Assembly (NCBI RefSeq): GCF_900608595.1
Contig: NZ_UWYY01000005.1
Location: 186,001 to 250,000, forward strand
Origin: Promicromonospora panici
GTDB taxonomy: Bacteria; Actinomycetota; Actinomycetes; Actinomycetales; Cellulomonadaceae
DNA: 64,000 nt
Reading direction: 5' to 3'
Below the pieces are notes generated by a model. That model saw only the letters and a list, made by a program, of their open reading frames with translations, was not told where the DNA came from and made no database searches. Shown here piece after piece: positions 57,539-64,000 of this stretch (within the stretch, counting starts at the first letter, position 1; each line of letters starts with the position of its first letter). The position numbers were made by a program, and so were the translations under genes.

Positions 57539-58675
57539 TCAGCGTGCCAGCCGCTCGACGACGGCGCCGTAGAGCCACGGCGCCCGCGACGCGGCGGGCA
57601 CGATGGCCCGGCGGGCAGGGCTGGAGGCCCAGGCGAGCAGCCCGGTGGTGAGCGCGCGGTAGTCGCGGGTAGCCGTCCGCCACGCGCGCTCGTACGCGTC
57701 GGCGTCGTCGAGGTGCCGGACGGCGGCGTCCGCCTGGGCGAGCCCCACCCGGACGCCCTCGCCGGTGAGGGCGTCGACGTAGCCCGACGCGTCGCCCACG
57801 AGCCGCACCCGTCCGGCGGAACGCCGACGCGAGCGCTGGCGCAGGGGACCCGCACCGAGCAGCGAACCGGTGTCCGTCGCGGTGGCGAGCCGTGCGCTGA
57901 GCTCCGGGAACTGCGCACGCAGCAGCGCGTCGAACCCCGTACCGAGCACCGCACGAGGCCCGAGCAGCGCGACGCCGACGGTATCGGCGCCAACCGGTGT
58001 CACGTAGGCCTCGGCGTGCGGCGACCAGTGCACCTCGACCAGGTCGGTCCACGGCTGGACCTGAAAGTGCCGGCGCAGGCCGTAACGGTGGGACGCCGGC
58101 CGGGCGGCGCGCGGGCCGGTGCCGACGTCGAGCCCAGCGAGCCGGCGAACCGTGGAGTGCAGGCCGTCGCACCCGAGCACCCAGCCGGCCCGCAGCGTGA
58201 CCGGGGCTCGTCCCGCGCCGACGCCGTCCACACCGACGCCGTGCGCGCCTGTGCCGTCCGCGCCGCCGGGCGCCACCTCGGCTTCGACCCCCGTGGCGTC
58301 CTGCCGCAGGCCCGTGACCCGGCCGTGCAGGAACGACGCACCGACGTCGGCCGCGCGCTTCCACAGGGCCTCGTGCAGAGCGGTGCGCCGGACGCCGCGG
58401 CCCGGCCCGGCGGCGAACCGGTGGTCGGCGTGCCGGCCGGGGGCCCGGTAGCTGATCCCGGCGAGCGGATGGCCCGGCGGGTCGGCGCCGAGCGCCTGCA
58501 CGGCGCACAGGGCGCCGGGGAACAGACCCTCTCCGCATGCCTTGTCGAGCGTGCCCGTCCGCCGGTCCGTGACCAGGACGTCGAGCCCGGCGGCCCGCGC
58601 GTGGATCGCCGCCGCCAGTCCGACCGGTCCGCCACCCACCACCAGGACATCCGCGTCCAGGCCGCCGTGGCGCAC
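57539..58675 (-). CDS. FAD-dependent oxidoreductase (SrsC/geranylgeranyl-reductase-like)
   Basis: A 378-residue flavoprotein of the PHBH/geranylgeranyl-reductase superfamily. The dinucleotide motif VLVVGGGPVGLAAAIHARAAG is at residues 8-28, and DKACGEGLFPG at about 45-55 is the motif typical of the GGR branch. VLGCDGLHSTVRR is the DG motif, and RLVGDASGYVDALTGEGVRVGL the GD motif. In the Streptomyces griseus srs cluster a related flavoprotein hydroxylates the alkylresorcinol ring to a quinone precursor. It starts five bases after the methyltransferase stop, third in the type III PKS operon. The reaction assignment rests on this context. Confidence 0.82.
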   Translation of the reverse strand: MRHGGLDADVLVVGGGPVGLAAAIHARAAGLDVLVTDRRTGTLDKACGEGLFPGALCAVQALGADPPGHPLAGISYRAPGRHADHRFAAGPGRGVRRTALHEALWKRAADVGASFLHGRVTGLRQDATGVEAEVAPGGADGTGAHGVGVDGVGAGRAPVTLRAGWVLGCDGLHSTVRRLAGLDVGTGPRAARPASHRYGLRRHFQVQPWTDLVEVHWSPHAEAYVTPVGADTVGVALLGPRAVLGTGFDALLRAQFPELSARLATATDTGSLLGAGPLRQRSRRRSAGRVRLVGDASGYVDALTGEGVRVGLAQADAAVRHLDDADAYERAWRTATRDYRALTTGLLAWASSPARRAIVPAASRAPWLYGAVVERLAR

Positions 58676-58680
58676 GCTCC

Positions 58681-59256
58681 TCACCGTGCCCCGTCCGGGG
58701 TCGCGTCCACGGCGCCGTCCGGGCCCGCGTCCATGGCCCCGCGCGGGGCCGACCGGAGCGCTCGCTCCTCGGCCGGGATGCGGAAGCGGGCCAGCAGCAT
58801 CGCGTTCAGCACGGTGAAGGCCACAGCCGTGACCCAGCTCGTGTGCACCAGCGGGAGCGCGAAGCCCTCGACCACGACCGCCACGTAGTTCGGGTGACGC
58901 ATCCACCGGTACGGTCCGGCGGACACGAGCGGCAGCCCCGGCACCACGATGATGCGGGTGTTCCAGCGGTGCCCGAGCGTCGCCACGCACCACCACCGCA
59001 GCGCCTGGCTCGCCAGCACCAGCACGAACATCGGCCAGCCGAGCCATGGCAGGAACGGCCGGTCGGCGAGCACGGCCTCGAGGACGCAGGCCACCAGGAG
59101 CCCGCTGTGCAGCGCCACCATCGCCGGGAAGTGTCCCCGCCCCGACTCGACACCGCCGCGGGCGAACGACCACCGTGCGTTGCGGGTCGACACGACGAGC
59201 TCGGCAAGGCGCTCGACCGCCGTCGCGCCCACCAGTGCGATGTAGAACCCGAGCAT
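58681..59256 (-). CDS. isoprenylcysteine carboxyl methyltransferase-like (SrsB-like) membrane methyltransferase
   Basis: A 191-residue integral membrane protein of the ICMT/phospholipid methyltransferase fold. Hydrophobic segments occur at about 1-18, 42-62 (MVALHSGLLVACVLEAVL), 68-90 and 130-155. The cofactor motif RWNTRIIVVPGLPLVSAGPYRWMRHPNYVAVV contains the RHPNY core. In the srs alkylresorcinol cluster the equivalent enzyme O-methylates the phenolic lipid at the membrane. Its ATG lies one base after the stop of the type III PKS (TGACATG), indicating coupling. The C-terminal 30 residues are a low-complexity Ala/Gly/Asp extension. Confidence 0.86.
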   Translation of the reverse strand: MLGFYIALVGATAVERLAELVVSTRNARWSFARGGVESGRGHFPAMVALHSGLLVACVLEAVLADRPFLPWLGWPMFVLVLASQALRWWCVATLGHRWNTRIIVVPGLPLVSAGPYRWMRHPNYVAVVVEGFALPLVHTSWVTAVAFTVLNAMLLARFRIPAEERALRSAPRGAMDAGPDGAVDATPDGAR

Positions 59257-59257
59257 G

Positions 59258-60373
59258 TCAGCGGTCCCCCAGGTTCAGCAGCACGAGCTCGCACGAGACG
59301 CCCGGGCCGAAGGCCATCAGCACGGCGGGCGAACCGGGCGGAGCGTCGGAGTGCGCGAGCGTCCTGGCCAGCACGTCCAGCACGGACGCCGACGAGAGGT
59401 TGCCCGCGCAGGCCAGGCTCGCCCGGCTCTCCCGGACGGCGTCCTCGGGCAGCCCGAGGGCGTCCCGGACGGCGTCGATCACGCGCGGCCCACCCGCGTG
59501 CACCACCCAGGTGGGCACCTCGGCGGGCGTGAGGTCGTGCTCGGCGAGCAGGCTCTTCACGTCGGCGAGCAGGTGCGCGCGCAGCAGGTCCGGCAGCCCG
59601 GCGGAAAGCACTATCGCGAACCCGGTGTCGCGTACTTCCCAGCCGAGCGCGCCCGTCGTGCCCGGGTAGAGCCGCGAGCGCGTGTCGACCACGGTGGCCG
59701 TGCGCCGCCGTCGGCCCGCCGCCTGCCGCGGTGCACCGTCACCCGGCTCGGCCCGGGCCAGGGGGTGCGCCGCACCGACCACGACGGCGGCCGCGGCGCC
59801 GTCACCGAACAGCCCGGAGGCCACCACGTTGGCCGTGGAGGCATCGCCGTGCTGCAGGGTCAGCGAGCACAGCTCGACGGACACCAGCAGGGACACGTCG
59901 CTCGGCCGGCCCAGGAGGTGGTCGTGCACGCGCGCGAGCCCACCGGCGCCGCCCGCGCAGCCGAGACCGAACGACGGCGTGCGCCGCACGTCGCTGCGCA
60001 GGCCGAGCGGCTCGGCGAGCAGCACGTCCAGCGACGGTGCCGCGACCCCGGTCACCGAGGTGGCGAACACATGGTCGACGTCCCCCGGTTCGAGCCCGGC
60101 GGCGGCCAGCGCCCGCCGGCACGCGCGCTCCGCCAGCAGGGCGCCCTCCCGGACGAAGACCGCGTTGGTGGCACCCAGGGAGTGCAGCCCCGCGTACTCC
60201 TCCAGCGGTAGCACCAGGTGCCGGTGATCGACTCCGGCGCTCGCGTGGAGCCGGCGCAGCAGCGTGATCCGTGCCGGATCTGGCGTCACCAGCGGCCCCA
60301 CGACGTCGGTGATCGCCTCCTGGGCGTACACATTCCCAGGCAGAACGGGCTCGACCGCCACGACATACGACAT
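59258..60373 (-). CDS. type III polyketide synthase
   Basis: A 371-residue homodimeric ketosynthase of the chalcone-synthase superfamily. The catalytic triad is visible: Cys139 in FGLGCAGGAGG, His292 in WVVHAGGPRVID and Asn325 in CAGNLSSAS. The N-terminal thiolase-like half ends near 230, and MAFGPGVSCELVLL closes the protein. These enzymes extend a fatty-acyl or other CoA starter with malonyl-CoA to pyrones, resorcinols or quinolones; the neighbours point to an alkylresorcinol-type phenolic lipid. An Arg-rich insertion lies at about 214-225. First gene of a three-gene operon and divergent from UbiA, with 67 bases between start codons. Confidence 0.93.
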   Translation of the reverse strand: MSYVVAVEPVLPGNVYAQEAITDVVGPLVTPDPARITLLRRLHASAGVDHRHLVLPLEEYAGLHSLGATNAVFVREGALLAERACRRALAAAGLEPGDVDHVFATSVTGVAAPSLDVLLAEPLGLRSDVRRTPSFGLGCAGGAGGLARVHDHLLGRPSDVSLLVSVELCSLTLQHGDASTANVVASGLFGDGAAAAVVVGAAHPLARAEPGDGAPRQAAGRRRRTATVVDTRSRLYPGTTGALGWEVRDTGFAIVLSAGLPDLLRAHLLADVKSLLAEHDLTPAEVPTWVVHAGGPRVIDAVRDALGLPEDAVRESRASLACAGNLSSASVLDVLARTLAHSDAPPGSPAVLMAFGPGVSCELVLLNLGDR

Positions 60374-60427
60374 CTCAGCATGGTGACGCAGGACCCGACC
60401 ACCCGCGCGGCGAGGCCCCGGCACGAC

Positions 60428-60433
60428 TAGCGT
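60428..60433 (+). promoter_or_regulatory. -10 box (TAGCGT) of the UbiA gene, leaderless arrangement
   Basis: TAGCGT (TAnnnT) is followed by seven bases and the ATG at 60441. There is no Shine-Dalgarno, so the transcript is probably leaderless; this also supports 60441 rather than the GTG at 60432 as the start. Confidence 0.5.
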
Positions 60434-60440
60434 GCGGTCC

Positions 60441-61298
60441 ATGCTCACCGGCACGGAGACCCGCCGCCTGGCCCGCGGCCTCGTGGTCGCGAGCCACGCC
60501 GCCCCGGCCGTCGTCGTGACCGGGCTGGCCGCGGCCCTTGCCGCCGCGCTCGGCTCCGACGGGTTCACGATCGTGCTGGTCACGCTGGCGGTCGGCACCG
60601 GCCAGCTCTCGGTCGGGTGGTCCAACGACTGGATCGACGCGGCCCGCGACATCGCCGTCGGGCGCACCGACAAGCCGGTCGTGGCCGGTCTGGTCACCGC
60701 CCGCATCCTGCGCACGGCGGCGTTCGCGGCGCTGGCCGCGTGCGTCGTCGCGTCGCTGGCGCTGGGCGTCGTGCCAGGGGCCGCCCATCTCGTCGCGGTG
60801 GGCGGCGCCTGGGCGTACAACGCCCGCCTCAAGGCGACCGTGTGGTCCTGGTTGCCCTACGCACTGTCCTTCGGGCTCCTGGCGGTGTTCGTCGTGCTGG
60901 CGGCGCCCGGGTCACGCGTCCCGGCGGGCTGGGCCGTGGTAGCGGCGGCGCTGCTCGGCGTCGGGGCACACGTCGCGAACACCCTGCCGGACCTGGAGGA
61001 CGACGCCGCGACGGGGGTGCGCGGCCTGCCGCATCGGCTGGGCCGCCGCGCCTCCGGCGTGCTCGCTCCGTGCGTCCTCGTGACGGCGGTCGCGGTGGTG
61101 GTCACCGGCCCGGCCGGTTCCCCGGGACCCGCCGCGTGGGCCGGCGGCGCGGTCGCGGCCTGCCTCGCCCTCACCGCGGGTGCCATCGCTCTGGCGCGGC
61201 CGCACAGCCGTGCACCGTTCGCCCTCAGCATGGGGGTCGCCGTGGTGTGCGTGGTGCTGCTGGCCCTGGCGGCGACGGACATCGCGGTGGCCCGCTGA
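60441..61298 (+). CDS. UbiA-family prenyltransferase
   Basis: A 285-residue integral membrane aromatic prenyltransferase-type protein with about eight or nine hydrophobic helices. The first Asp-rich motif is SNDWIDAARDIAVGRTDKP (about residues 60-78, NDxxDxxxD). The second is ANTLPDLEDDAATGVRGLPHRLG (about 180-202). These motifs bind the magnesium-diphosphate of a polyprenyl donor. Next to a type III PKS, the acceptor may be the polyketide phenol, which would give a prenylated resorcinol or quinone. Alternatives are a membrane lipid or menaquinone-like acceptor. It is followed at 61369 by a phytoene-desaturase-like flavoprotein on the same strand. Confidence 0.9.
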   Translation: MLTGTETRRLARGLVVASHAAPAVVVTGLAAALAAALGSDGFTIVLVTLAVGTGQLSVGWSNDWIDAARDIAVGRTDKPVVAGLVTARILRTAAFAALAACVVASLALGVVPGAAHLVAVGGAWAYNARLKATVWSWLPYALSFGLLAVFVVLAAPGSRVPAGWAVVAAALLGVGAHVANTLPDLEDDAATGVRGLPHRLGRRASGVLAPCVLVTAVAVVVTGPAGSPGPAAWAGGAVAACLALTAGAIALARPHSRAPFALSMGVAVVCVVLLALAATDIAVAR

Positions 61299-61368
61299 AC
61301 CTGGCGTGGCGCACTGGCGACGGGCGTCGATCGTGGGCACGCTGGACCGGAGCCGAGGGGGAAGGCGG

Positions 61369-62967
61369 ATGGTGGACATCGTCGTGGACGCGGTCGTCGT
61401 CGGGGCCGGGCCCAACGGGCTGGTGGCGGCGAACGCGCTCGTGGACGCCGGGTGGGACGTGCTGGTGCTCGAGGCGCAGGACACCCTGGGTGGCGCGGTA
61501 CGCACCGCCGAGGTGACGGCGCCCGGCTTTCGTACGGACCTGTTCAGCGCGTTCTACCCGCTTGCCGCCGGCTCGCCGGTGATCCGGGACCTGCACCTCG
61601 AGGACCACGGGCTCGCGTGGTCGCGCGCACCGTCCGTCCTGGCCCACGTGCTCGACGACGGCCGGGCCGCCGTGCTGCACGCCGAGCCCGAGGACACCGC
61701 CGCGGCCCTCGACGCAGACGCCCCGGGCGACGGCGACGCGTGGCTGAAGATGTTCGCCGGCTGGGAGCGTGTGCGCGACCCGCTGCTCGACGCGCTGTTC
61801 AGCCCACTGCTGGCAGCGCGCCCGGCGTTGCGGCTGCTCCGCCGGCTCCGCGTCGGTGGAGCGCTGGACCTCGGCCGCCTCGCCGTCCTGCCCGTGCGGC
61901 GGTTCGCGGACGAGACCTTCCGCGGCGAGGGCGGCGGGCTCCTCGTCACGGGCAACGCGATGCACGCCGACGTCCCGCCTGACGCGGCAGGGAGCGGCCT
62001 GTTCGGCTGGCTGCTGGCGATGCTCGGCCAGGACGTCGGCTTCCCGGTGCCGGTGGGCGGCGCCGGATCGCTCGCCGACGCACTCGCCGCGCGGGTGCGG
62101 GCCGGCGGCGGCGAGGTCGTGACCGGGTCGCGCGTCGAGCGGGTGCTGGTCGCGCGCAACCGGGCGGTCGGCGTCCGGACCGCGGACGGCGAGCGGATCC
62201 GGGCCCGGCGCGCGGTGCTCGCCGACGTGAGTGCCCCCGCCCTGTACCGGGACCTCGTCGGGACGGCGCATCTGCCGCCCCGCCTGGTGCGCGACCTCGA
62301 CCACTTCCAGTGGGACCACCCGACGTTCAAGGTCAACTGGGCGCTCGACCGCCCGCTGGCATGGGCCGCCGAGGCGGCACGGGATGCCGGGACGGTGCAC
62401 CTGGGCGTGGACCGCAACGGCTTCGTCGACGTCGCCGCCGCACTGTCGAAGGGCGAGGTCCCCGAGCGGCCGTTCCTCGTGCTGGGGCAGATGACGACGG
62501 CGGACCCGACCCGCTCCCCTCGCGGCACCGAGTCCGCGTGGGCGTACGCGCACGTGCCCCACGGCGTCGACTGGACGGCGGACGCGGTCGCCGAGCAGAC
62601 GGACCGCATGGAGGACGCCCTCGACCGTGTCGCGCCAGGCTTCCGCGACACCGTGGCCGGCCGGAGCGTCCAGGGCCCGGTGGACCTCGAGGCCGCGGAC
62701 GCCAACCTCGTCGGCGGCGCCATCAACGGCGGCACCTCGGCGGTCCACCAGGAGCTGGTCTTCCGGCCGACGTCGGGACTCGGCCGACCGGAGACGCCGG
62801 TCGATGGGCTGTACCTCGCGAGCGCGTCGGCCCACCCCGGCGGCGGTGTGCACGGCGCCTGCGGGTGGAACGCCGCGCGCGTCGCGCTGGCGGCGTCGAA
62901 CCGGTGGGGCGTGCTCCCGCGGGCGCTCGTGCGCAGCGCGTGGGGGCGGCTGCTGCGCGACGTCTGA
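61369..62967 (+). CDS. phytoene-desaturase-like NAD(P)/FAD-dependent oxidoreductase
   Basis: A 532-residue amine-oxidase/CrtI-like flavoprotein. AVVVGAGPNGLVAANALVDAGWDVLVLEAQDTLGGAVRTAEV (about residues 8-49) is the FAD-binding and following GGxxR segment. GFPVPVGGAGSLADALAARVRAGGGEVVTGSRVERVLV is typical of the CrtI/FAD-dependent desaturase group. The C-terminal VDGLYLASASAHPGGGVHGACGWNAARVAL closes the FAD site. The role may be saturation, desaturation or isomerisation of a prenyl chain made or transferred by UbiA 70 bases upstream. GGGGGAAGG precedes the ATG. A short hairpin follows. Confidence 0.86.
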   Translation: MVDIVVDAVVVGAGPNGLVAANALVDAGWDVLVLEAQDTLGGAVRTAEVTAPGFRTDLFSAFYPLAAGSPVIRDLHLEDHGLAWSRAPSVLAHVLDDGRAAVLHAEPEDTAAALDADAPGDGDAWLKMFAGWERVRDPLLDALFSPLLAARPALRLLRRLRVGGALDLGRLAVLPVRRFADETFRGEGGGLLVTGNAMHADVPPDAAGSGLFGWLLAMLGQDVGFPVPVGGAGSLADALAARVRAGGGEVVTGSRVERVLVARNRAVGVRTADGERIRARRAVLADVSAPALYRDLVGTAHLPPRLVRDLDHFQWDHPTFKVNWALDRPLAWAAEAARDAGTVHLGVDRNGFVDVAAALSKGEVPERPFLVLGQMTTADPTRSPRGTESAWAYAHVPHGVDWTADAVAEQTDRMEDALDRVAPGFRDTVAGRSVQGPVDLEAADANLVGGAINGGTSAVHQELVFRPTSGLGRPETPVDGLYLASASAHPGGGVHGACGWNAARVALAASNRWGVLPRALVRSAWGRLLRDV

Positions 62968-62979
62968 GGGCGGGCCTCG

Positions 62980-63006
62980 CCGTGCGCCGCACTACCCGCC
63001 GCACGG
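62980..63006. terminator. short hairpin between the FAD oxidoreductase and SRPBCC genes
   Basis: CCGTGCG (62980-62986) and CGCACGG (63000-63006) with a 13-base loop lie 12 bases after the oxidoreductase stop, between convergent genes. Confidence 0.4.
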
Positions 63007-63028
63007 TTTCCTGCCTGGTGGTCAGTGG

Positions 63029-63487
63029 TCAGCCCGGGTGCTGCTCGGGAGCTCGTCGCTCCGCGATGAGCGCGAGTCGCCGCAGCGTCTCGACGTTCCG
63101 CGGTTTGATCACGGCGCTGCGGACCGGCCTGGGCACGAGCATGCCGGGACCCTTGTTCGCGTCCTCCGTGACGCGGATCCGGCACCCGCTGCCGGTCGGT
63201 GCGGGGTCGACCTCGATCAGGACCCGCGCCTCGCCCGCGGGCCAGCCCCGCGCCTGCAGTTCGATCGAGCGCTGAGGGTCCCACGCGCGTACGACCGTCT
63301 CGTCGTCGAGCAGGACGGGCCACATGCCCACGGAGTGCATGATTCGACTGCCGGTCTCCGGCCACGTCGGGTCGACAGCCCGGATGCGCGCCGTGCCGAC
63401 CACCCACGTCGAGTACGACCAGCCGTCGGCGAGCACCGCCAGGACCGCGCCAGGAGTGCACCGGGCAGTCCGCGTGACGGTCACCAT
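63029..63487 (-). CDS. SRPBCC (polyketide cyclase/START-like) family protein
   Basis: A 152-residue helix-grip-fold protein. The opening VTVTRTARCTPGAVLAVLADGWSYSTWVVGT and the later TGSRIMHSVGMWPVLLDDETVVRAWDP and GWPAGEARVLIEVDPAPTGSGCRIRV strands match the SRPBCC/polyketide-cyclase-2 pattern of lipid or polyketide binding. In this position it could bind or cyclise the product of the neighbouring cluster. TACAGT lies six bases before ATG 63487 and no Shine-Dalgarno is present, so the mRNA is probably leaderless. Confidence 0.82.
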   Translation of the reverse strand: MVTVTRTARCTPGAVLAVLADGWSYSTWVVGTARIRAVDPTWPETGSRIMHSVGMWPVLLDDETVVRAWDPQRSIELQARGWPAGEARVLIEVDPAPTGSGCRIRVTEDANKGPGMLVPRPVRSAVIKPRNVETLRRLALIAERRAPEQHPG

Positions 63488-63493
63488 GGTCCG

Positions 63494-63499
63494 ACTGTA
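63494..63499 (-). promoter_or_regulatory. -10 box (TACAGT) of the SRPBCC gene, leaderless arrangement
   Basis: Minus-strand TACAGT is followed by six bases and the start codon at 63487, the same geometry seen at recC and at the NTF2-like gene. Confidence 0.5.
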
Positions 63500-63653
63500 G
63501 CGGCGTACCGGGCACTGGCAACTGGCCACAGGTACGGCCCACGGCCGCACATGGGCGAACGACGTGGGGCGGCGTGCGGGCGGATGCAGTCCGTGCCAAG
63601 GTCAGCAGGACGGGCTTCGAAACGAGGAGCGGACACGAGAACGGGAGCGCCCG

Positions 63654-64000
63654 ATGACCGAGGACAAGGAACCGGCGGAGCTGCCCGAGGCCGCGCTTGT
63701 CACGGGCGCGTCCAGCGGTATCGGGTTCGCCATGGCGCATGAGCTCGCGCGGCGGGGTCACGACGTGATCGTCGTGGCCGAGCGTGGTGTGGACGAGGCC
63801 GTGCGCGGGCTGAGCGAGCACATGGACGCCCGGGTGACCGGCCTCGAGGTCGACCTCGCCACGCCCTCCGGCGTCGAGGAGGCCGTGGCTCGGGCACGGG
63901 ACCTCGGGGCGCGGACGTTCGTGCTCAACGCCGGGATCGGGGTCCATGGACCCTTCCTGCACACCACGCTGCAGGACGAGCTGCGAGTCGTGGACCTCAA
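63654..64000 (+). CDS. short-chain dehydrogenase/reductase, 3'-truncated by the window edge
   Basis: The first 115 codons of an SDR. The cofactor loop VTGASSGIG is at residues 16-24, the acidic VVVAERG segment follows, DLATPSGVEEA supplies the adenine-contacting Asp, and FVLNAGIGVHGPF is the NAG motif. The catalytic YxxxK part lies beyond base 64000. ACGGGAG lies just before the ATG. It is transcribed away from the SRPBCC gene and may be the outer member of the type III PKS region or an unrelated oxidoreductase. Confidence 0.85.
   Translation, partial: MTEDKEPAELPEAALVTGASSGIGFAMAHELARRGHDVIVVAERGVDEAVRGLSEHMDARVTGLEVDLATPSGVEEAVARARDLGARTFVLNAGIGVHGPFLHTTLQDELRVVDL

Noticed and set aside
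1..64000. CRISPR array, tRNA/rRNA genes, insertion sequences, integrase/att sites
   Set aside because: No regularly spaced direct repeats, no cloverleaf or rRNA-like sequence, no transposase or integrase motif was seen in any frame.

Overview
The window is GC-rich DNA from an actinomycete. The evidence is near-universal G/C third positions, GTG starts, Tat signals, an actinobacterial recC-recB-recD order, LAxTG-type sortase signals and many secreted carbohydrate-active enzymes carrying CBM13, CBM35 or CBM42 modules. The style fits a plant-biomass-degrading member of Micrococcales (Promicromonosporaceae or Cellulomonadaceae type). That placement is inference; no rRNA or other marker gene is present. 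I see no tRNA, rRNA, CRISPR array or insertion sequence.

Layout. 1-12 kb is a mixed metabolic and stress region: a short-chain dehydrogenase (SDR) divergent from an ECF sigma factor with a SnoaL-like tail, an NTF2-like protein, a secreted Asp-box propeller protein, a VOC protein, a membrane protein, an LLM-flavin oxidoreductase coupled to a trehalose-synthase-like GH13 protein, an arginase-like protein, a SelW-like protein and a GNAT. 12-28.5 kb is a polysaccharide-degradation block: exo-arabinanase (GH43+CBM42), GH43+CBM13, GH5+CBM13, a LacI regulator, then rhamnogalacturonan lyase (PL11), a GH43-like protein, pectate lyase (PL9), an esterase+CBM13 and rhamnogalacturonan acetylesterase (CE12). 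Four of the last five genes carry a CBM35. Together they could strip arabinan side chains, deacetylate and cleave rhamnogalacturonan I, cut homogalacturonan, and attack beta-glucan or beta-mannan.

28.6-46 kb is a DNA-repair and nucleic-acid block: recC-recB-recD, TerC, a LigD-type primase-polymerase next to a separate ATP-dependent DNA ligase, an SNF2 helicase and an EEP-family hydrolase. It is interrupted at 37.3-39.3 kb by three decayed genes: a truncated KAP-type NTPase, a stop-containing secreted protein and a truncated HxlR regulator. 46-57.5 kb holds a 911-residue sortase-anchored surface protein of unrecognised type, a lipoprotein, a second GH43 exo-arabinanase (+CBM13), an M20 amidohydrolase, a secreted HNH nuclease, an SDR/sulfotransferase chimeric pseudogene, a Tat-exported metallophosphoesterase+LamG, and a LacI regulator next to the remnant of a sugar-binding protein. 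57.5-64 kb is a small biosynthetic divergon: type III PKS, ICMT-like methyltransferase and flavin oxidase on one strand; UbiA prenyltransferase and phytoene-desaturase-like oxidoreductase on the other; flanked by an SRPBCC protein and an SDR that runs off the edge.

Main regulatory observations: an identical 16-bp LacI-type operator lies at the promoters of both GH43 exo-arabinanases 37.8 kb apart; two GAAGCGCTTC palindromes lie upstream of the GH5 gene; three (G)(G)AAACGnTTAC-like boxes lie between the LacI gene and the PL11 gene. Several genes have a TAnnnT -10 box six or seven bases before the start codon, which suggests leaderless mRNAs.
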